Origin: Spirochaetia bacterium
Lineage (GTDB): Bacteria > Spirochaetota > Spirochaetia > Treponematales > Treponemataceae
Direction: 5' to 3'
Length of the DNA stretch: 34,309 nt
Assembly: GCA_022768865.1 (NCBI GenBank)
Contig: JALELH010000017.1
Location: forward strand, 1 to 34,309
Shown one piece after another: positions 24,529 to 32,816 of this stretch. The number at the start of each line of letters is the position of its first letter. Positions within the stretch are counted from its first letter, which is position 1. The notes under the pieces were generated by a model. The model had not been told where the DNA came from, did no database searches, and was given only the letters and a program-made list of their open reading frames with translations. The position numbers were made by a program, and so were the translations under genes.

Positions 24529-25317
24529 ATGGCAGTAGAAGTTCTAGACGAGAATGAAGAACTTGAGCTCTGGAAAGAGTTCGAGAAAACAAAATCTGTT
24601 GCAATTCGTGATAAACTTATTAGGCAGTATATGCCTCTTGTTAAGTGGGTGGCAGGCCGTGTGTCTACGGGTATGCCTGAAAGCGTTTAATTTGATGATT
24701 TAGTCGGATTCGGGCAGTTTGGCCTTTTAGACGCCATAAACAAGTATGATCCTTCAAAGAATGTTAAATTCAAGACCTATGCAACAACACGCATTCGTGG
24801 TGCTATTTTTGATGAACTGAGGGAACTGGACTGGGTTCCGCGTTCCGTGCGCCAGAAGTCAAGGGAAATTGAAGACACAATCGTAGAACTTGAAGCAAAG
24901 CTTGGCAGGACGGCAACAGATGCAGAAATTGCTCAGGCCATGAACATGACGGAAGCTGAATATCAGACAACAATAATGAAGGTAAGCGGAACAAGCGTAC
25001 TTTCCCTTAATGACGTATGGTATTCCGGTGATGACAGTGAAAATATTTCCATAGGGGACAGCATAGAAGCACCTTCAAGCCTGAATCCTGACGTTATTGT
25101 TGAACGTGAAGAAATCCGCCGCGTGATCATTCAGGCCATTAAGGAACTTCCGGAGAATGAAAAAAAAGTAATTGTCCTTTACTATCACAACGACCTTTCT
25201 TTCCGTGAAATCGGTGCAGTCCTTAATGTAAGCGAAAGCCGTGTAAGCCAGCTCCATTCAAAAGCAAACCTTCGCTTAAGGGCAAAGCTTACCAGTTTCA
25301 AGAAAGGCATTTTCTAG
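24529..25317 (+). pseudogene. whiG: Flagellar sigma factor WhiG/FliA, interrupted by a stop codon
   Basis: Encodes a sigma-28-type factor that would direct RNA polymerase to late flagellar and chemotaxis promoters. The frame is open from ATG 24529 to 25317 except for TAA at 24688-24690 (codon 54). Both sides are fully conserved: region 2.1 (RDKLIRQYMPLVKWVAGRV), then MPESV-stop-FDDLVGFGQFGLLDAI (2.2), then KFKTYATTRIRGAIFDELREL (2.3-2.4), region 3, and region 4 (SFREIGAVLNVSESRVSQLH). A single substitution from GAA, CAA or AAA would create the stop. A restart at GTG 24847 would give 156 residues lacking region 2, which binds core polymerase and the -10 box. No other decay is seen, so this is a recent mutation, a sequencing error, or a recoded stop. 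It precedes the FapA gene by 9 nt. Confidence 0.88.
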
Positions 25318-25326
25318 GAGGCACTT

Positions 25327-27297
25327 ATGGTTACCCTGAATAAACTCCGCCTGGATATGGAAAAGCAGCTGCAGGTAGACAAGGATATTACGACAGTTGA
25401 AGTTATTGGAGAAACCCTTGACGAATGCCTTGCCGATGCTGCCGTTCAGCTGGAAACAAAAACAAGCAATCTTGAATATGAAGTCATAGAAAAAGGATCT
25501 CAGGGAATTATTGGCCTTATGAAAAAGCCGTGGCGCATTAAGGTCTACGAAAATCCTGAACTTATACAGAAAAAGAAAAAGGCTGCTGCTGTTGCTGCAG
25601 GTCAGGAATCTGAAGTTATTGAAGAAATCCAGATTGCAAATACAGACGGAAGTTATTTTGTCCACAGGTTTGCTTCAAATATTTTTGTCAAGGTCAATCT
25701 GCCAGAAGGAGAAGGCAAGCCTGTAGACCCTGACGATCTTATAAACGCTGCCATCAGGCCTGATAATACAGACCTTGACGAAGAACTTCTGCGTAAGCTT
25801 GCCAAAGAAGGTACCAACGGTGAATACGTTGAAGTCGGAGACTTTAATCATATTTCCGTCGGAGATGCCGTCATGGCAGTTGACATTTCAAAAGATGAAA
25901 TGCAGGCTACGATTACGGTTTCTGCACCGACTGCAGGCGGCTGTGAAATTTCAGAAGAAAAGATTATCAATGCCCTTTCTACGCAGGGCGTTGTTGCAGG
26001 TATTGACGAAGACCGCATAATTGCCTTTGTTGATACACCTTCTTACAACAGTCCATACGTTGTTGCTTCTGCCATTCTGCCTCAGAACGGAACAGATGCC
26101 TATATTCAGTATAACTTTGAAACAGATAAGACAAAACTTAAGCTTAAGGAAACTGCCAACGGTCAGGTAGACTTTAAGGAACTTAACCTTATACAGAACG
26201 TTGTTGCAGGCCAGCCCCTTGCTAAGAAAATCCTTCCGACCCGCGGTAAGGGCGGAAAGACCATTATGGGCCGTTACCTTGAAGCAAAAAACGGCAAGGA
26301 TATCGGGCTCCCGATAGGTCAGAATACTGTCCTTGATAAGGACGGATGCACCATTCTTGCAGAAAAGAACGGACACGTTTCCCTTGTTGGCGACAAAATC
26401 AACGTAGAAGAAATCTACGAAGTTCAGGGCGTAAACATTAAGACCGGAAACATTACATACATGGGCACAGTTCTTTGCCGTGGCGATGTTGAAGACGGCT
26501 TTGACATTAAGGCAGACGGCAATATTGAAATCTACGGTTCCGTAGGACGCTGCAAGATTGAAGCAGGCGGTGATATAGTTATTTCCCAGGGTGTCATGGG
26601 TCGTGACGAATGCGAAATTGTTTCTTCCAAGTCCGTATGGGCAAGGTTCATTCAGAATGCCAAGGTAGAAGCAAAAGAATACGTTGTTGTCAATGACAAC
26701 ATAATGAACAGCGATGTCTATGCCATGAAAAAGGTTCTTCTTAAGGGAAAGCGTGCTTCCATCATCGGGGGAAATGTTTTTGCTACGGAAGAAATCTCTG
26801 CAAAGAATATCGGCTCTTCCGGCGGCGGTATAGTAACCAAGCTGTCCGTAGGCTTTGACCCGGAAAAGAAGAAGAGGCTTGCAGAACTTCAGGAACTTCA
26901 GGCAAACCTTGTAAAGGAACTTGAAGAAGTAGAACTTAACATTCAGACCCTTGAAAACAACAAGAAGGTTCGCCGTTCACTTCCAAAGGAAAAGGAAGAA
27001 AGCCTTAATGCTTTCTATGGCCAGAAAACAGACCTTGTTGCACAGAACGAAGAATATACAAAAGAAATAGACGAAATAAATGAAAGGCTCCGCGAACTTA
27101 AGAATGTGGGCTGTGTAAACGCAAGCGGAACCGTATATCCTGGCGTAGAAATTACCGTCCGTGATGAAAAAGACGAAGTTAAGTCAGAAACAAAGGCAGT
27201 TACTTTCTTTTATGACAACGGCTTTGTAAAGCGCGGTAAATTTGATCCGTCTCAGGTAAGTGATGTAGGAGCACCGGATGGCTATTCAGCCAATTGA
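25327..27297 (+). CDS. FapA/DUF342 family protein with Jag-N domain
   Basis: A 656-residue protein of the FapA (DUF342) family, whose members recur beside flagellar and polar-organelle genes; the molecular function is not settled. Near the N-terminus (about 12-75) is a Jag-N-like domain (VIGETLDECLADAAVQLE and KGSQGIIGLMKKPWRIKV). The central part (about 280-510) is the FapA beta-helix, with repeats such as GTVLCRGDVEDGFDIKADGN and IYGSVGRCKIEAGGDIVI. A coiled coil follows (about 515-595), then a short beta C-terminus. GGAGG precedes the ATG directly after whiG. Its last 20 nt overlap the next gene. Confidence 0.88.
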   Translation: MVTLNKLRLDMEKQLQVDKDITTVEVIGETLDECLADAAVQLETKTSNLEYEVIEKGSQGIIGLMKKPWRIKVYENPELIQKKKKAAAVAAGQESEVIEEIQIANTDGSYFVHRFASNIFVKVNLPEGEGKPVDPDDLINAAIRPDNTDLDEELLRKLAKEGTNGEYVEVGDFNHISVGDAVMAVDISKDEMQATITVSAPTAGGCEISEEKIINALSTQGVVAGIDEDRIIAFVDTPSYNSPYVVASAILPQNGTDAYIQYNFETDKTKLKLKETANGQVDFKELNLIQNVVAGQPLAKKILPTRGKGGKTIMGRYLEAKNGKDIGLPIGQNTVLDKDGCTILAEKNGHVSLVGDKINVEEIYEVQGVNIKTGNITYMGTVLCRGDVEDGFDIKADGNIEIYGSVGRCKIEAGGDIVISQGVMGRDECEIVSSKSVWARFIQNAKVEAKEYVVVNDNIMNSDVYAMKKVLLKGKRASIIGGNVFATEEISAKNIGSSGGGIVTKLSVGFDPEKKKRLAELQELQANLVKELEEVELNIQTLENNKKVRRSLPKEKEESLNAFYGQKTDLVAQNEEYTKEIDEINERLRELKNVGCVNASGTVYPGVEITVRDEKDEVKSETKAVTFFYDNGFVKRGKFDPSQVSDVGAPDGYSAN

Positions 27298-27643
27298 CCT
27301 GTCCACTGTATATTCCCAGATGGACAAGATTGGACAGTTTAATGCTACTCATATTCAGAATGCGGCCATGTCAAGCCGTGCTTCCATGGAAAAGGCAGCA
27401 CAGCAGGATACGGAGAAGGCAAAGACTGTCCAGGAAAGCTCAAAAAACAAGGAATCAAACAGCATAAAGGCTGACGTAAACCAGGGCGGCGGTGCAGGTC
27501 AGACCCTTTTGGAAGGCGGTTCAAAGAATAATTCATCTGCAAAAAAAGAAAATACTGCAGAAGAAGAACTTGAACAGGCTGTAAAAAAGGTTTATGAAAT
27601 CAAAGACCCTAATCTTGGTCAGCATATAGATCTGTTGGGTTGA
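27278..27643 (+). CDS. Small hydrophilic protein of unknown function
   Basis: I do not recognise this 121-residue protein. It has no membrane segment or signal peptide. The N-terminal 30 residues (IDLSTVYSQMDKIGQFNA) look structured, the middle is Lys/Ser/Gln/Gly-rich and probably disordered, and the C-terminal segment (EEELEQAVKKVYEIKDPNLGQHIDLLG) is helical with a conserved-looking end. The ATG is inside the end of the FapA gene, preceded by GTAGGAG, so translation is probably coupled. It ends 3 nt before the next gene. The tight spacing supports a real gene in the sigma-factor operon. Confidence 0.75.
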   Translation: MAIQPIDLSTVYSQMDKIGQFNATHIQNAAMSSRASMEKAAQQDTEKAKTVQESSKNKESNSIKADVNQGGGAGQTLLEGGSKNNSSAKKENTAEEELEQAVKKVYEIKDPNLGQHIDLLG

Positions 27644-27646
27644 TTT

Positions 27647-28315
27647 ATGTCTTTTGTAGCTGTTTCTGCATGCCTTCTTATTATTTTTAACATCCTCATG
27701 TGGTTTATCTTTTTCCACAGGTTCAATGCCTTTTTTTCAACGGAAAAGATAATTGAAGAAACCCGCAGTGCCATAAACGAAAAAATCCGCGAAGCAAACA
27801 ATGCTGCAGAACGCAACATGAACCTTATTGACGGCAAGATTCAGGAGCTGAATAAAGTAAAGGCAGAAGCAGACAGAAGGCTTGCTGTTTTAAAGCGGGA
27901 ACTTGATACACAGCAGCGTGAAAGTGAATTCCGTTCTGCCGTTGCATCCAATGTGCATGTAAAGACTTCTAAAAAGGCACCTGCATACACCAGAAAAGGA
28001 AATCCAGTTCAGGCAGAACTTGCATTTACGGAAAAAGCCCGCAGTGAACTTGGCATCAATGAAAATATTCTTCCTGATGAGGCAGTTCAGAATCAGAATG
28101 AACATGAAACAAAGGTGGCAGAAACTTACGGCAATTTACAGAAAATACCGGTTGTAAACCCTGTTGTATATATGGCGGATGACTTTATAACTCCGAAAAA
28201 AGATTTTAACCAGCAGGTGCGGGACTATCATATGGCAGGAATTCCAGCAGAAGAGATTGCACGCCTTACGGGACGGTCGGCTCAGGAAGTGCGTCTTGTT
28301 ATCCAGATGCTGTAA
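27647..28315 (+). CDS. Membrane-anchored coiled-coil/HTH protein (SwrB/DUF2802-like)
   Basis: A 222-residue protein with one N-terminal membrane segment (about 4-24), a coiled coil (about 35-95), a variable region, and a C-terminal helix-turn-helix-like segment (about 195-222, GIPAEEIARLTGRSAQEVRL). This architecture matches SwrB of Bacillus, which lies just downstream of sigD and promotes flagellar export-gate activation, and the proteobacterial DUF2802 proteins near chemotaxis genes. Likeness is by topology and gene order, not by clear sequence identity. It is the last gene of the whiG operon; the 99-bp palindrome downstream may terminate the transcript. Confidence 0.75.
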   Translation: MSFVAVSACLLIIFNILMWFIFFHRFNAFFSTEKIIEETRSAINEKIREANNAAERNMNLIDGKIQELNKVKAEADRRLAVLKRELDTQQRESEFRSAVASNVHVKTSKKAPAYTRKGNPVQAELAFTEKARSELGINENILPDEAVQNQNEHETKVAETYGNLQKIPVVNPVVYMADDFITPKKDFNQQVRDYHMAGIPAEEIARLTGRSAQEVRLVIQML

Positions 28316-28394
28316 TAAATTATCAGGTCAGATGCCGGGTTATAAATAAATTCTTAATTTTAGGGAAAAATGCTGCTGGCAGCAAAGAAATTAT

Positions 28395-28493
28395 AAAGAT
28401 GCTTACAAAAAAAGCGCTGTAATTCGGCACGATTGAAGGCCTGCAGCCTTCAGAGTGCCTCGGTTACCGCTTTCTTTTTCTTTCAGCATCTTT
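28395..28493 (-). repeat. 99-bp palindromic element, copy 2 (inverted)
   Basis: Reverse-complement match to 162-260 with three differences in 99 positions by eye, all in one arm. In this copy the terminal repeats AAAGATGCT and AGCATCTTT are perfect. The internal stem pairs are the same apart from one of the three substitutions. A T-rich run follows the stem on the + strand, so it may end the whiG operon transcript. Confidence 0.85.
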
Positions 28494-28510
28494 AAGTATT
28501 ATGCACAATG

Positions 28511-28568
28511 TCTATGTTCAATAAAATTAAAATACTTGCAAATTATTCTGAAATTCACCATTTGACCT
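28511..28568 (+). repeat. 58-bp dispersed block, copy 2
   Basis: Same orientation as 80-137, about 49 of 58 positions identical. Here the palindrome lies 17 bp to its left, whereas at copy 1 the palindrome lies 24 bp to its right and in the opposite orientation. Confidence 0.7.
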
Positions 28569-28629
28569 GATAAAAAGCTCAAAAATAATAGAATCCTTTG
28601 TTAAAAATGGCATAAATTTATTTCTTTTC

Positions 28630-28658
28630 TTGAATTATAACAGATTAAGGAATATAAT
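28630..28658 (+). promoter_or_regulatory. galM promoter
   Basis: TTGAAT (28630-28635), 17-nt spacer, perfect TATAAT (28653-28658). The galM ATG begins 7 nt after the -10 box, so the mRNA would be leaderless or nearly so. Confidence 0.8.
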
Positions 28659-28665
28659 TTATTTT

Positions 28666-29712
28666 ATGAGTACTCTTATAAGAATAAAAAAGTCTAAATT
28701 CGGAACTCTTTGCGACGGCACTGATGTTTCTTTATTTACTATTTCCAACGGTAAAATGAGTGTTTCTGTTTCAAATTACGGATGCACTATTACAAGCATT
28801 CTTCTTCCTGCAGGCAGGGGAAAAAAAGTTGACGTTGTTTTAGGCTGCTCAACTCTGGAAGGCTATGCCAATGACAACTTAAGCTTCGGCACAGTAGTAG
28901 GCCGCTTTGCAAACAGAATCGGCGGTGCTAAGTTTACCCTTAACGGCAAGGAATACATCCTTGACAACAACGACAGCGGTAACTGCCTTCACGGCGGATT
29001 TGACCGCTATGAAAAGAAAGTCTGGGATGCAAAAAAGGTAATTACCAAAAAAGGCATGGGCATTGAATTTTCAAGGTTCAGTCCTGACGGAGAACAGGGC
29101 ATGCCTGGAAACCTTTCTGTAAAGGTTGTTTACGTGCTTAATGAAAAAAACGAACTTTCCATTGAATATACGGCATCTTCTGATGCTCCAACGCCAGTAA
29201 ACCTTACAAATCACGCATATTTTAACCTTAAAGGCTATAACGGCGGTGCAATTTATGATCAGGAACTTCAGTTAAACTGTTCAAAATTTGTAGAAGTTAG
29301 CGAAAAACTTATTCCTACAGGCAAACTTGTTTCAGTTGATGATATGAGCGCCTTTGATTTCAGGAAGCCAAAGCTTCTGGGCAAGGATATTGAATCAACA
29401 GGCAATGGTTATGACCATGCCTATTGCGTTGATGACTTTGACGGAAGCTTAAAGCAGTTTGCCGTATTAAAGGACCCTGCAAGCGGAAGAACCATGACCG
29501 TTTCTACAACACTTCCTGGCTGTCAGGTATATACTGCCAACTGGGTTGCAGGTTCCCACGGCAAGAACGGCTATGTTCATAAAAAGCATGATGCCGTATG
29601 TCTTGAAACAGAAAGCTATCCTGATACTCCAAATCAGGCAAGTTTCCCTCCGTGCATCGTAACTCCTGAAAAAGCATATCACGAAGTTACCATTTACAAA
29701 TTTGGTTTTTAA
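28666..29712 (+). CDS. galM: Aldose 1-epimerase (galactose mutarotase)
   Basis: Interconverts alpha and beta anomers of galactose and glucose, feeding the Leloir pathway. From ATG 28666 the protein is 348 residues with the galactose mutarotase signatures: GRFANRIGGAKFTLNGKEY, GNCLHGG, the catalytic-histidine motif LTNHAYFNLKG, and the catalytic glutamate in AVCLETESYPDTPNQASFP. An in-frame TTG at 28630 coincides with the -35 box and is rejected. No ribosome binding site is visible, in line with leaderless translation. It stands alone between the whiG operon and the V-ATPase genes. No signal peptide is evident. Confidence 0.93.
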   Translation: MSTLIRIKKSKFGTLCDGTDVSLFTISNGKMSVSVSNYGCTITSILLPAGRGKKVDVVLGCSTLEGYANDNLSFGTVVGRFANRIGGAKFTLNGKEYILDNNDSGNCLHGGFDRYEKKVWDAKKVITKKGMGIEFSRFSPDGEQGMPGNLSVKVVYVLNEKNELSIEYTASSDAPTPVNLTNHAYFNLKGYNGGAIYDQELQLNCSKFVEVSEKLIPTGKLVSVDDMSAFDFRKPKLLGKDIESTGNGYDHAYCVDDFDGSLKQFAVLKDPASGRTMTVSTTLPGCQVYTANWVAGSHGKNGYVHKKHDAVCLETESYPDTPNQASFPPCIVTPEKAYHEVTIYKFGF

Positions 29713-29761
29713 AGGCTTGTATAAAAAGGCTTAAGAAATATATTTTTATAGAGAGGTTGTA

Positions 29762-30502
29762 ATGGATATTCAGTTACAAGAATTGATTGAAAAGATCAAG
29801 AAAGACGGAGTTGCCAGTGCTGAATCTGCTGCACAGAAAATCATTGCTGAAGCAGAAAAAAAGGCTGCCTCTATTGTTAGTGATGCTGAAGCCAAAGCAG
29901 ACAGCATTATCAAGACTGCAAAAGCAGAAACAGAACGCATGGAAAAGGCTAGTGAAGATGCAATTGCACAGGCAGGACGCAATCTTATTATTTCCTTCCG
30001 TGACGGAATCAACAGGGAACTTTCTGCACTTGTAAATGCAGAAACTGAAAAGGCTATGGACAAGGATCTTCTTAAGAAGATTATTCCAGAAGCAGTAAAG
30101 GCATGGGCAGCAAACAACGATGCTACAGATGTTTCAATTCTTCTTCCTGCAAAGGATGTAAAGGTTCTTGAAAGCGGTCTTAAGACAGCCCTTAAGGGTA
30201 AGCTTTCTAAAGGCGTTGAAATCAAGGCTGATGCATCACTTTCTGCCGGATTCAGAATCGGTACAAAGGGCGGAGAAGCTTTCTATGACTTCAGTGCAGA
30301 AGAAGTTGCTTCTTTGTTCAGTGCATACCTTAACCCTAAAACAACAGAACTTATGAAGAAGGCAGCTGCAGGCATTGCAGAAGAATCTCCAAAGGCAGAA
30401 CCTGCTGCAGAAGAAAAGGACGCAGAACCGGCTAAGGCACCGGCTAAGAAAGCTCCTGCAAGAAAAGCACCTGCCAAAAAGGCAGTAAAAGGAAAGGAAT
30501 AG
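29762..30502 (+). CDS. atpE: V-type ATPase subunit E
   Basis: Peripheral stalk subunit of the V/A-type ATPase. The 246-residue protein has a long N-terminal coiled-coil helix (about 1-75, rich in Ala/Glu/Lys: AQKIIAEAEKKAASIVSDAE), then a globular domain (about 80-200) with GFRIGTKGGEAFYDFSAEEV typical of subunit E. It is extended by a C-terminal tail (about 205-246) of Ala/Lys/Pro/Glu with repeated KAPA-type motifs, unusual for this subunit. GAGAGG lies upstream of the ATG. The stop shares a base with the GTG start of the next gene. Confidence 0.9.
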   Translation: MDIQLQELIEKIKKDGVASAESAAQKIIAEAEKKAASIVSDAEAKADSIIKTAKAETERMEKASEDAIAQAGRNLIISFRDGINRELSALVNAETEKAMDKDLLKKIIPEAVKAWAANNDATDVSILLPAKDVKVLESGLKTALKGKLSKGVEIKADASLSAGFRIGTKGGEAFYDFSAEEVASLFSAYLNPKTTELMKKAAAGIAEESPKAEPAAEEKDAEPAKAPAKKAPARKAPAKKAVKGKE

Positions 30503-31050
30503 TGGAACATCTCTATTATTTAGTGTCCCAGCTTCCAGCATTCTCAGTAAATGAAGAAAGCAGTCAGAAACTTCCCTTGACTGTTGAATACTTCAAGGAT
30601 TTATGTGCAAGGTTTATGTCTGACAAGGCAAAAGTTCAGGCACAGAATCTTACACTGGAGCCGCCGCTGGAATCAAAATCAACTGGGTCAGCATTCCTTG
30701 ATCAGTGGTATCAGAAGGAACGAAGCCTTCGTCTTGCCCTGGCTCAGCTTCGCGCACTTAAAATGAAGAAAGACAATAAAGACCTTCCTTCTACAAGTGA
30801 CGGAGAAGTCATTCAGGCTGCAAGAACCGCAACGGGAATGGATAGTCCTTTAAGCGCCGAGCAGTTCCTTAATCAGTACAGGATGGGCCTTTTAGACAGG
30901 CTTGCACCTATGGACATGTTTTCTGTAGATGCAGTCTATAACTACGGGCTTAAGCTTATGCTTGCAGAGCGCATGAAGAAGTTTAACAGGGATGAAGGTT
31001 TGGCTTCTTATCACAAAATTTACGACGAAATACTTGGAGAAAACAAATGA
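30502..31050 (+). CDS. DUF2764 protein of the V-type ATPase operon
   Basis: A 182-residue protein resembling DUF2764, known from V-ATPase operons of spirochaetes, chlamydiae and Bacteroidetes, between subunits E and A. The start MEHLYYLVSQLPAFSVNEES is characteristic; the body is helical (FLDQWYQKERSLRLALAQLR, FLNQYRMGLLDRLAPMDMF). No subunit C gene is seen in the window, and this protein occupies a similar operon slot and is of helical make-up, so it may be a distant C-like central component; that is inference. The GTG start overlaps atpE's TAG, and its end overlaps atpA by 4 nt. Confidence 0.82.
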   Translation: MEHLYYLVSQLPAFSVNEESSQKLPLTVEYFKDLCARFMSDKAKVQAQNLTLEPPLESKSTGSAFLDQWYQKERSLRLALAQLRALKMKKDNKDLPSTSDGEVIQAARTATGMDSPLSAEQFLNQYRMGLLDRLAPMDMFSVDAVYNYGLKLMLAERMKKFNRDEGLASYHKIYDEILGENK

Positions 31051-32816
31051 CAGATACAAAAGGCAAAGTTGTAGCTGTAAACGGAAACATGGTTTCTGTT
31101 GAATTTGACGGAAAGGTTTCTCTCAACGAAGTAGGCTACGTTAAAGTTGACGGTCAAAGCCTTAAGGGTGAGGTTATCCGTATCCGTGGAAATACAGCAC
31201 AGATGCAGATTTATGAAATGACAAACGGTATTTCTACAGATTGTTCTGTTGAATTTACCGGAGATCTTCTTTCTGTAGAGGTTGGTCCTGGTCTTTTAGG
31301 TCAGGTTTACGACGGTCTTCAGAATCCGCTTCCATTGCTTGCAGAACATTCAGGTTACTTCCTTGAACGCGGTGTTTACCTTCCTGCCCTTGACGAAGAA
31401 AAGAAGTGGGAATTTACACCTACAGCAAAAGAAGGAGACAAGGTTCTTGCAGGAGACAGCGTAGGAACAGTTCCGGAAGGACCATTTACACATAAGATTC
31501 TTGTTCCGTTCGGATTCCTTGGCACATACACAATCAAGAAGCTTGCCAAGGCAGGTTCTTACAAGATTCATGATACAATTGCAACCCTTGCAGACGAAAA
31601 GGGCAAGACAGTAAACATTTCCATGAGCTTCAAGTGGCCTGTAAAGCGTGCCGTTAACTGTTATGCAGAACGCTTAAGCCCTGATGAACCAATGGAAACA
31701 AAGGTTCGCCTTATTGATACATTCTTCCCTGTTGCACGTGGCGGAACATACTGTATTCCGGGGCCATTCGGTGCAGGTAAGACAGTTCTTCAGCATACAA
31801 CAAGCCGTAATGCAAACGTAGACATCGTTATTATTGCAGCCTGTGGAGAACGTGCCGGTGAAGTTGTTGAAACACTTACAGAATTCCCTGAACTGAAAGA
31901 CCCTAGAACAGGCCGTTCACTTATGGAAAGAACAATTATCATCTGTAACACATCTTCCATGCCAGTTGCTTCCCGCGAAGCTTCATGTTACACAGGTGTT
32001 ACACTTGCTGAATATTACCGCCAGATGGGACTTAACGTTCTTCTTCTTGCAGACTCTACATCACGCTGGGCACAGGCCATGCGCGAAATGTCCGGTCGTC
32101 ATGAGGAAAACCCTGGAGAAGAAGCTTTCCCTGCTTACCTAGAATCTACAATCGCTTCTTTCTATGAACGTGCAGGTATCGTAAAACTCCGCGACGGAAA
32201 CACAGGTTCCGTAACAATCGGCGGTACAGTTTCACCGGCCGGCGGTAACTTTGAAGAACCGGTTACACAGGCAACTCTTAAAGTTGTTGGTGCATTCCAT
32301 GGTCTTTCTCGTGCCCGCTCTGATGCTCGCCGTTATCCTGCCATTGACCCTCTTGATTCATGGTCTAAATATAAGCCTGTAATCAACAAGGGCTGGGTAG
32401 ATTATGCACGCGGCATTTACAAGCGTGGTGCAGAAGTTAACCAGATGATGAAGGTTGTCGGTGAAGAAGGAACAAGCCTTTCAGACTTCGTTCTTTACCT
32501 TAAGAGTGAATTCCTTGATGCAATTTACATGCAGCAGGATTCTTTTGATGACATTGAAGGTGCAACTTCCATTGAACGTCAGAAGTATGTATTTGCTAAA
32601 ATCGTAGGCATTTTGGGTTCTACATTTGACTTTGAAGAAAAGGATGATGCACGTACATTCTTTAATAGACTTACACAGAATTTCCGTGATATGAACTACA
32701 AGGCATTCAAGAGTGCTGACTTTGATAAGGCAGAAAAGGCAATTGATTCAACTCTTGCTGAAAAGAATGCCCAGATTGGTGAAGATGTAAAAGTTCTTCT
32801 CAAGGACGGTGAATAA
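31047..32816 (+). CDS. atpA: V-type ATPase catalytic subunit A
   Basis: Catalytic ATP-binding subunit of the V1/A1 head. The 589-residue protein has an N-terminal beta-barrel, the A-specific insertion (bulge) region (about 115-200), the P-loop GPFGAGKT (239-246), the catalytic glutamate region ACGERAGE (266-273), [17 protein letters not shown], and [13 protein letters not shown]. All are intact. Whether it works in ATP synthesis or in ion pumping cannot be told from the sequence. It overlaps DUF2764 by 4 nt and shares one base with atpB (TAATG). Confidence 0.97.
   Translation: MTDTKGKVVAVNGNMVSVEFDGKVSLNEVGYVKVDGQSLKGEVIRIRGNTAQMQIYEMTNGISTDCSVEFTGDLLSVEVGPGLLGQVYDGLQNPLPLLAEHSGYFLERGVYLPALDEEKKWEFTPTAKEGDKVLAGDSVGTVPEGPFTHKILVPFGFLGTYTIKKLAKAGSYKIHDTIATLADEKGKTVNISMSFKWPVKRAVNCYAERLSPDEPMETKVRLIDTFFPVARGGTYCIPGPFGAGKTVLQHTTSRNANVDIVIIAACGERAGEVVETLTEFPELKDPRTGRSLMERTIIICNTSSMPVASREASCYTGVTLAEYYRQMGLNVLLLADSTSRWAQAMREMSGRHEENPGEEAFPAYLESTIASFYERAGIVKLRDGNTGSVTIGGTVSPAGGNFEEPVTQATLKVVGAFHGLSRARSDARRYPAIDPLDSWSKYKPVINKGWVDYARGIYKRGAEVNQMMKVVGEEGTSLSDFVLYLKSEFLDAIYMQQDSFDDIEGATSIERQKYVFAKIVGILGSTFDFEEKDDARTFFNRLTQNFRDMNYKAFKSADFDKAEKAIDSTLAEKNAQIGEDVKVLLKDGE

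Larger units (their letters stand above)
28316..28665. other. 350-bp non-coding gap between the whiG operon and galM
   Basis: Holds the second 99-bp palindromic element (28395-28493), the second copy of the 58-bp block (28511-28568), and a well-formed galM promoter (28630-28658). No gene is seen. Confidence 0.75.

Noticed and set aside
24847..25317. A separate 156-residue gene starting at GTG 24847
   Set aside because: It is the 3' part of the interrupted sigma factor, lacks region 2, and has no ribosome binding site of its own.
28371..28384. Short inverted repeat around TGCTGCTGGCAGCA as a terminator
   Set aside because: A T-run follows only on the minus strand and there is no leftward gene to terminate.
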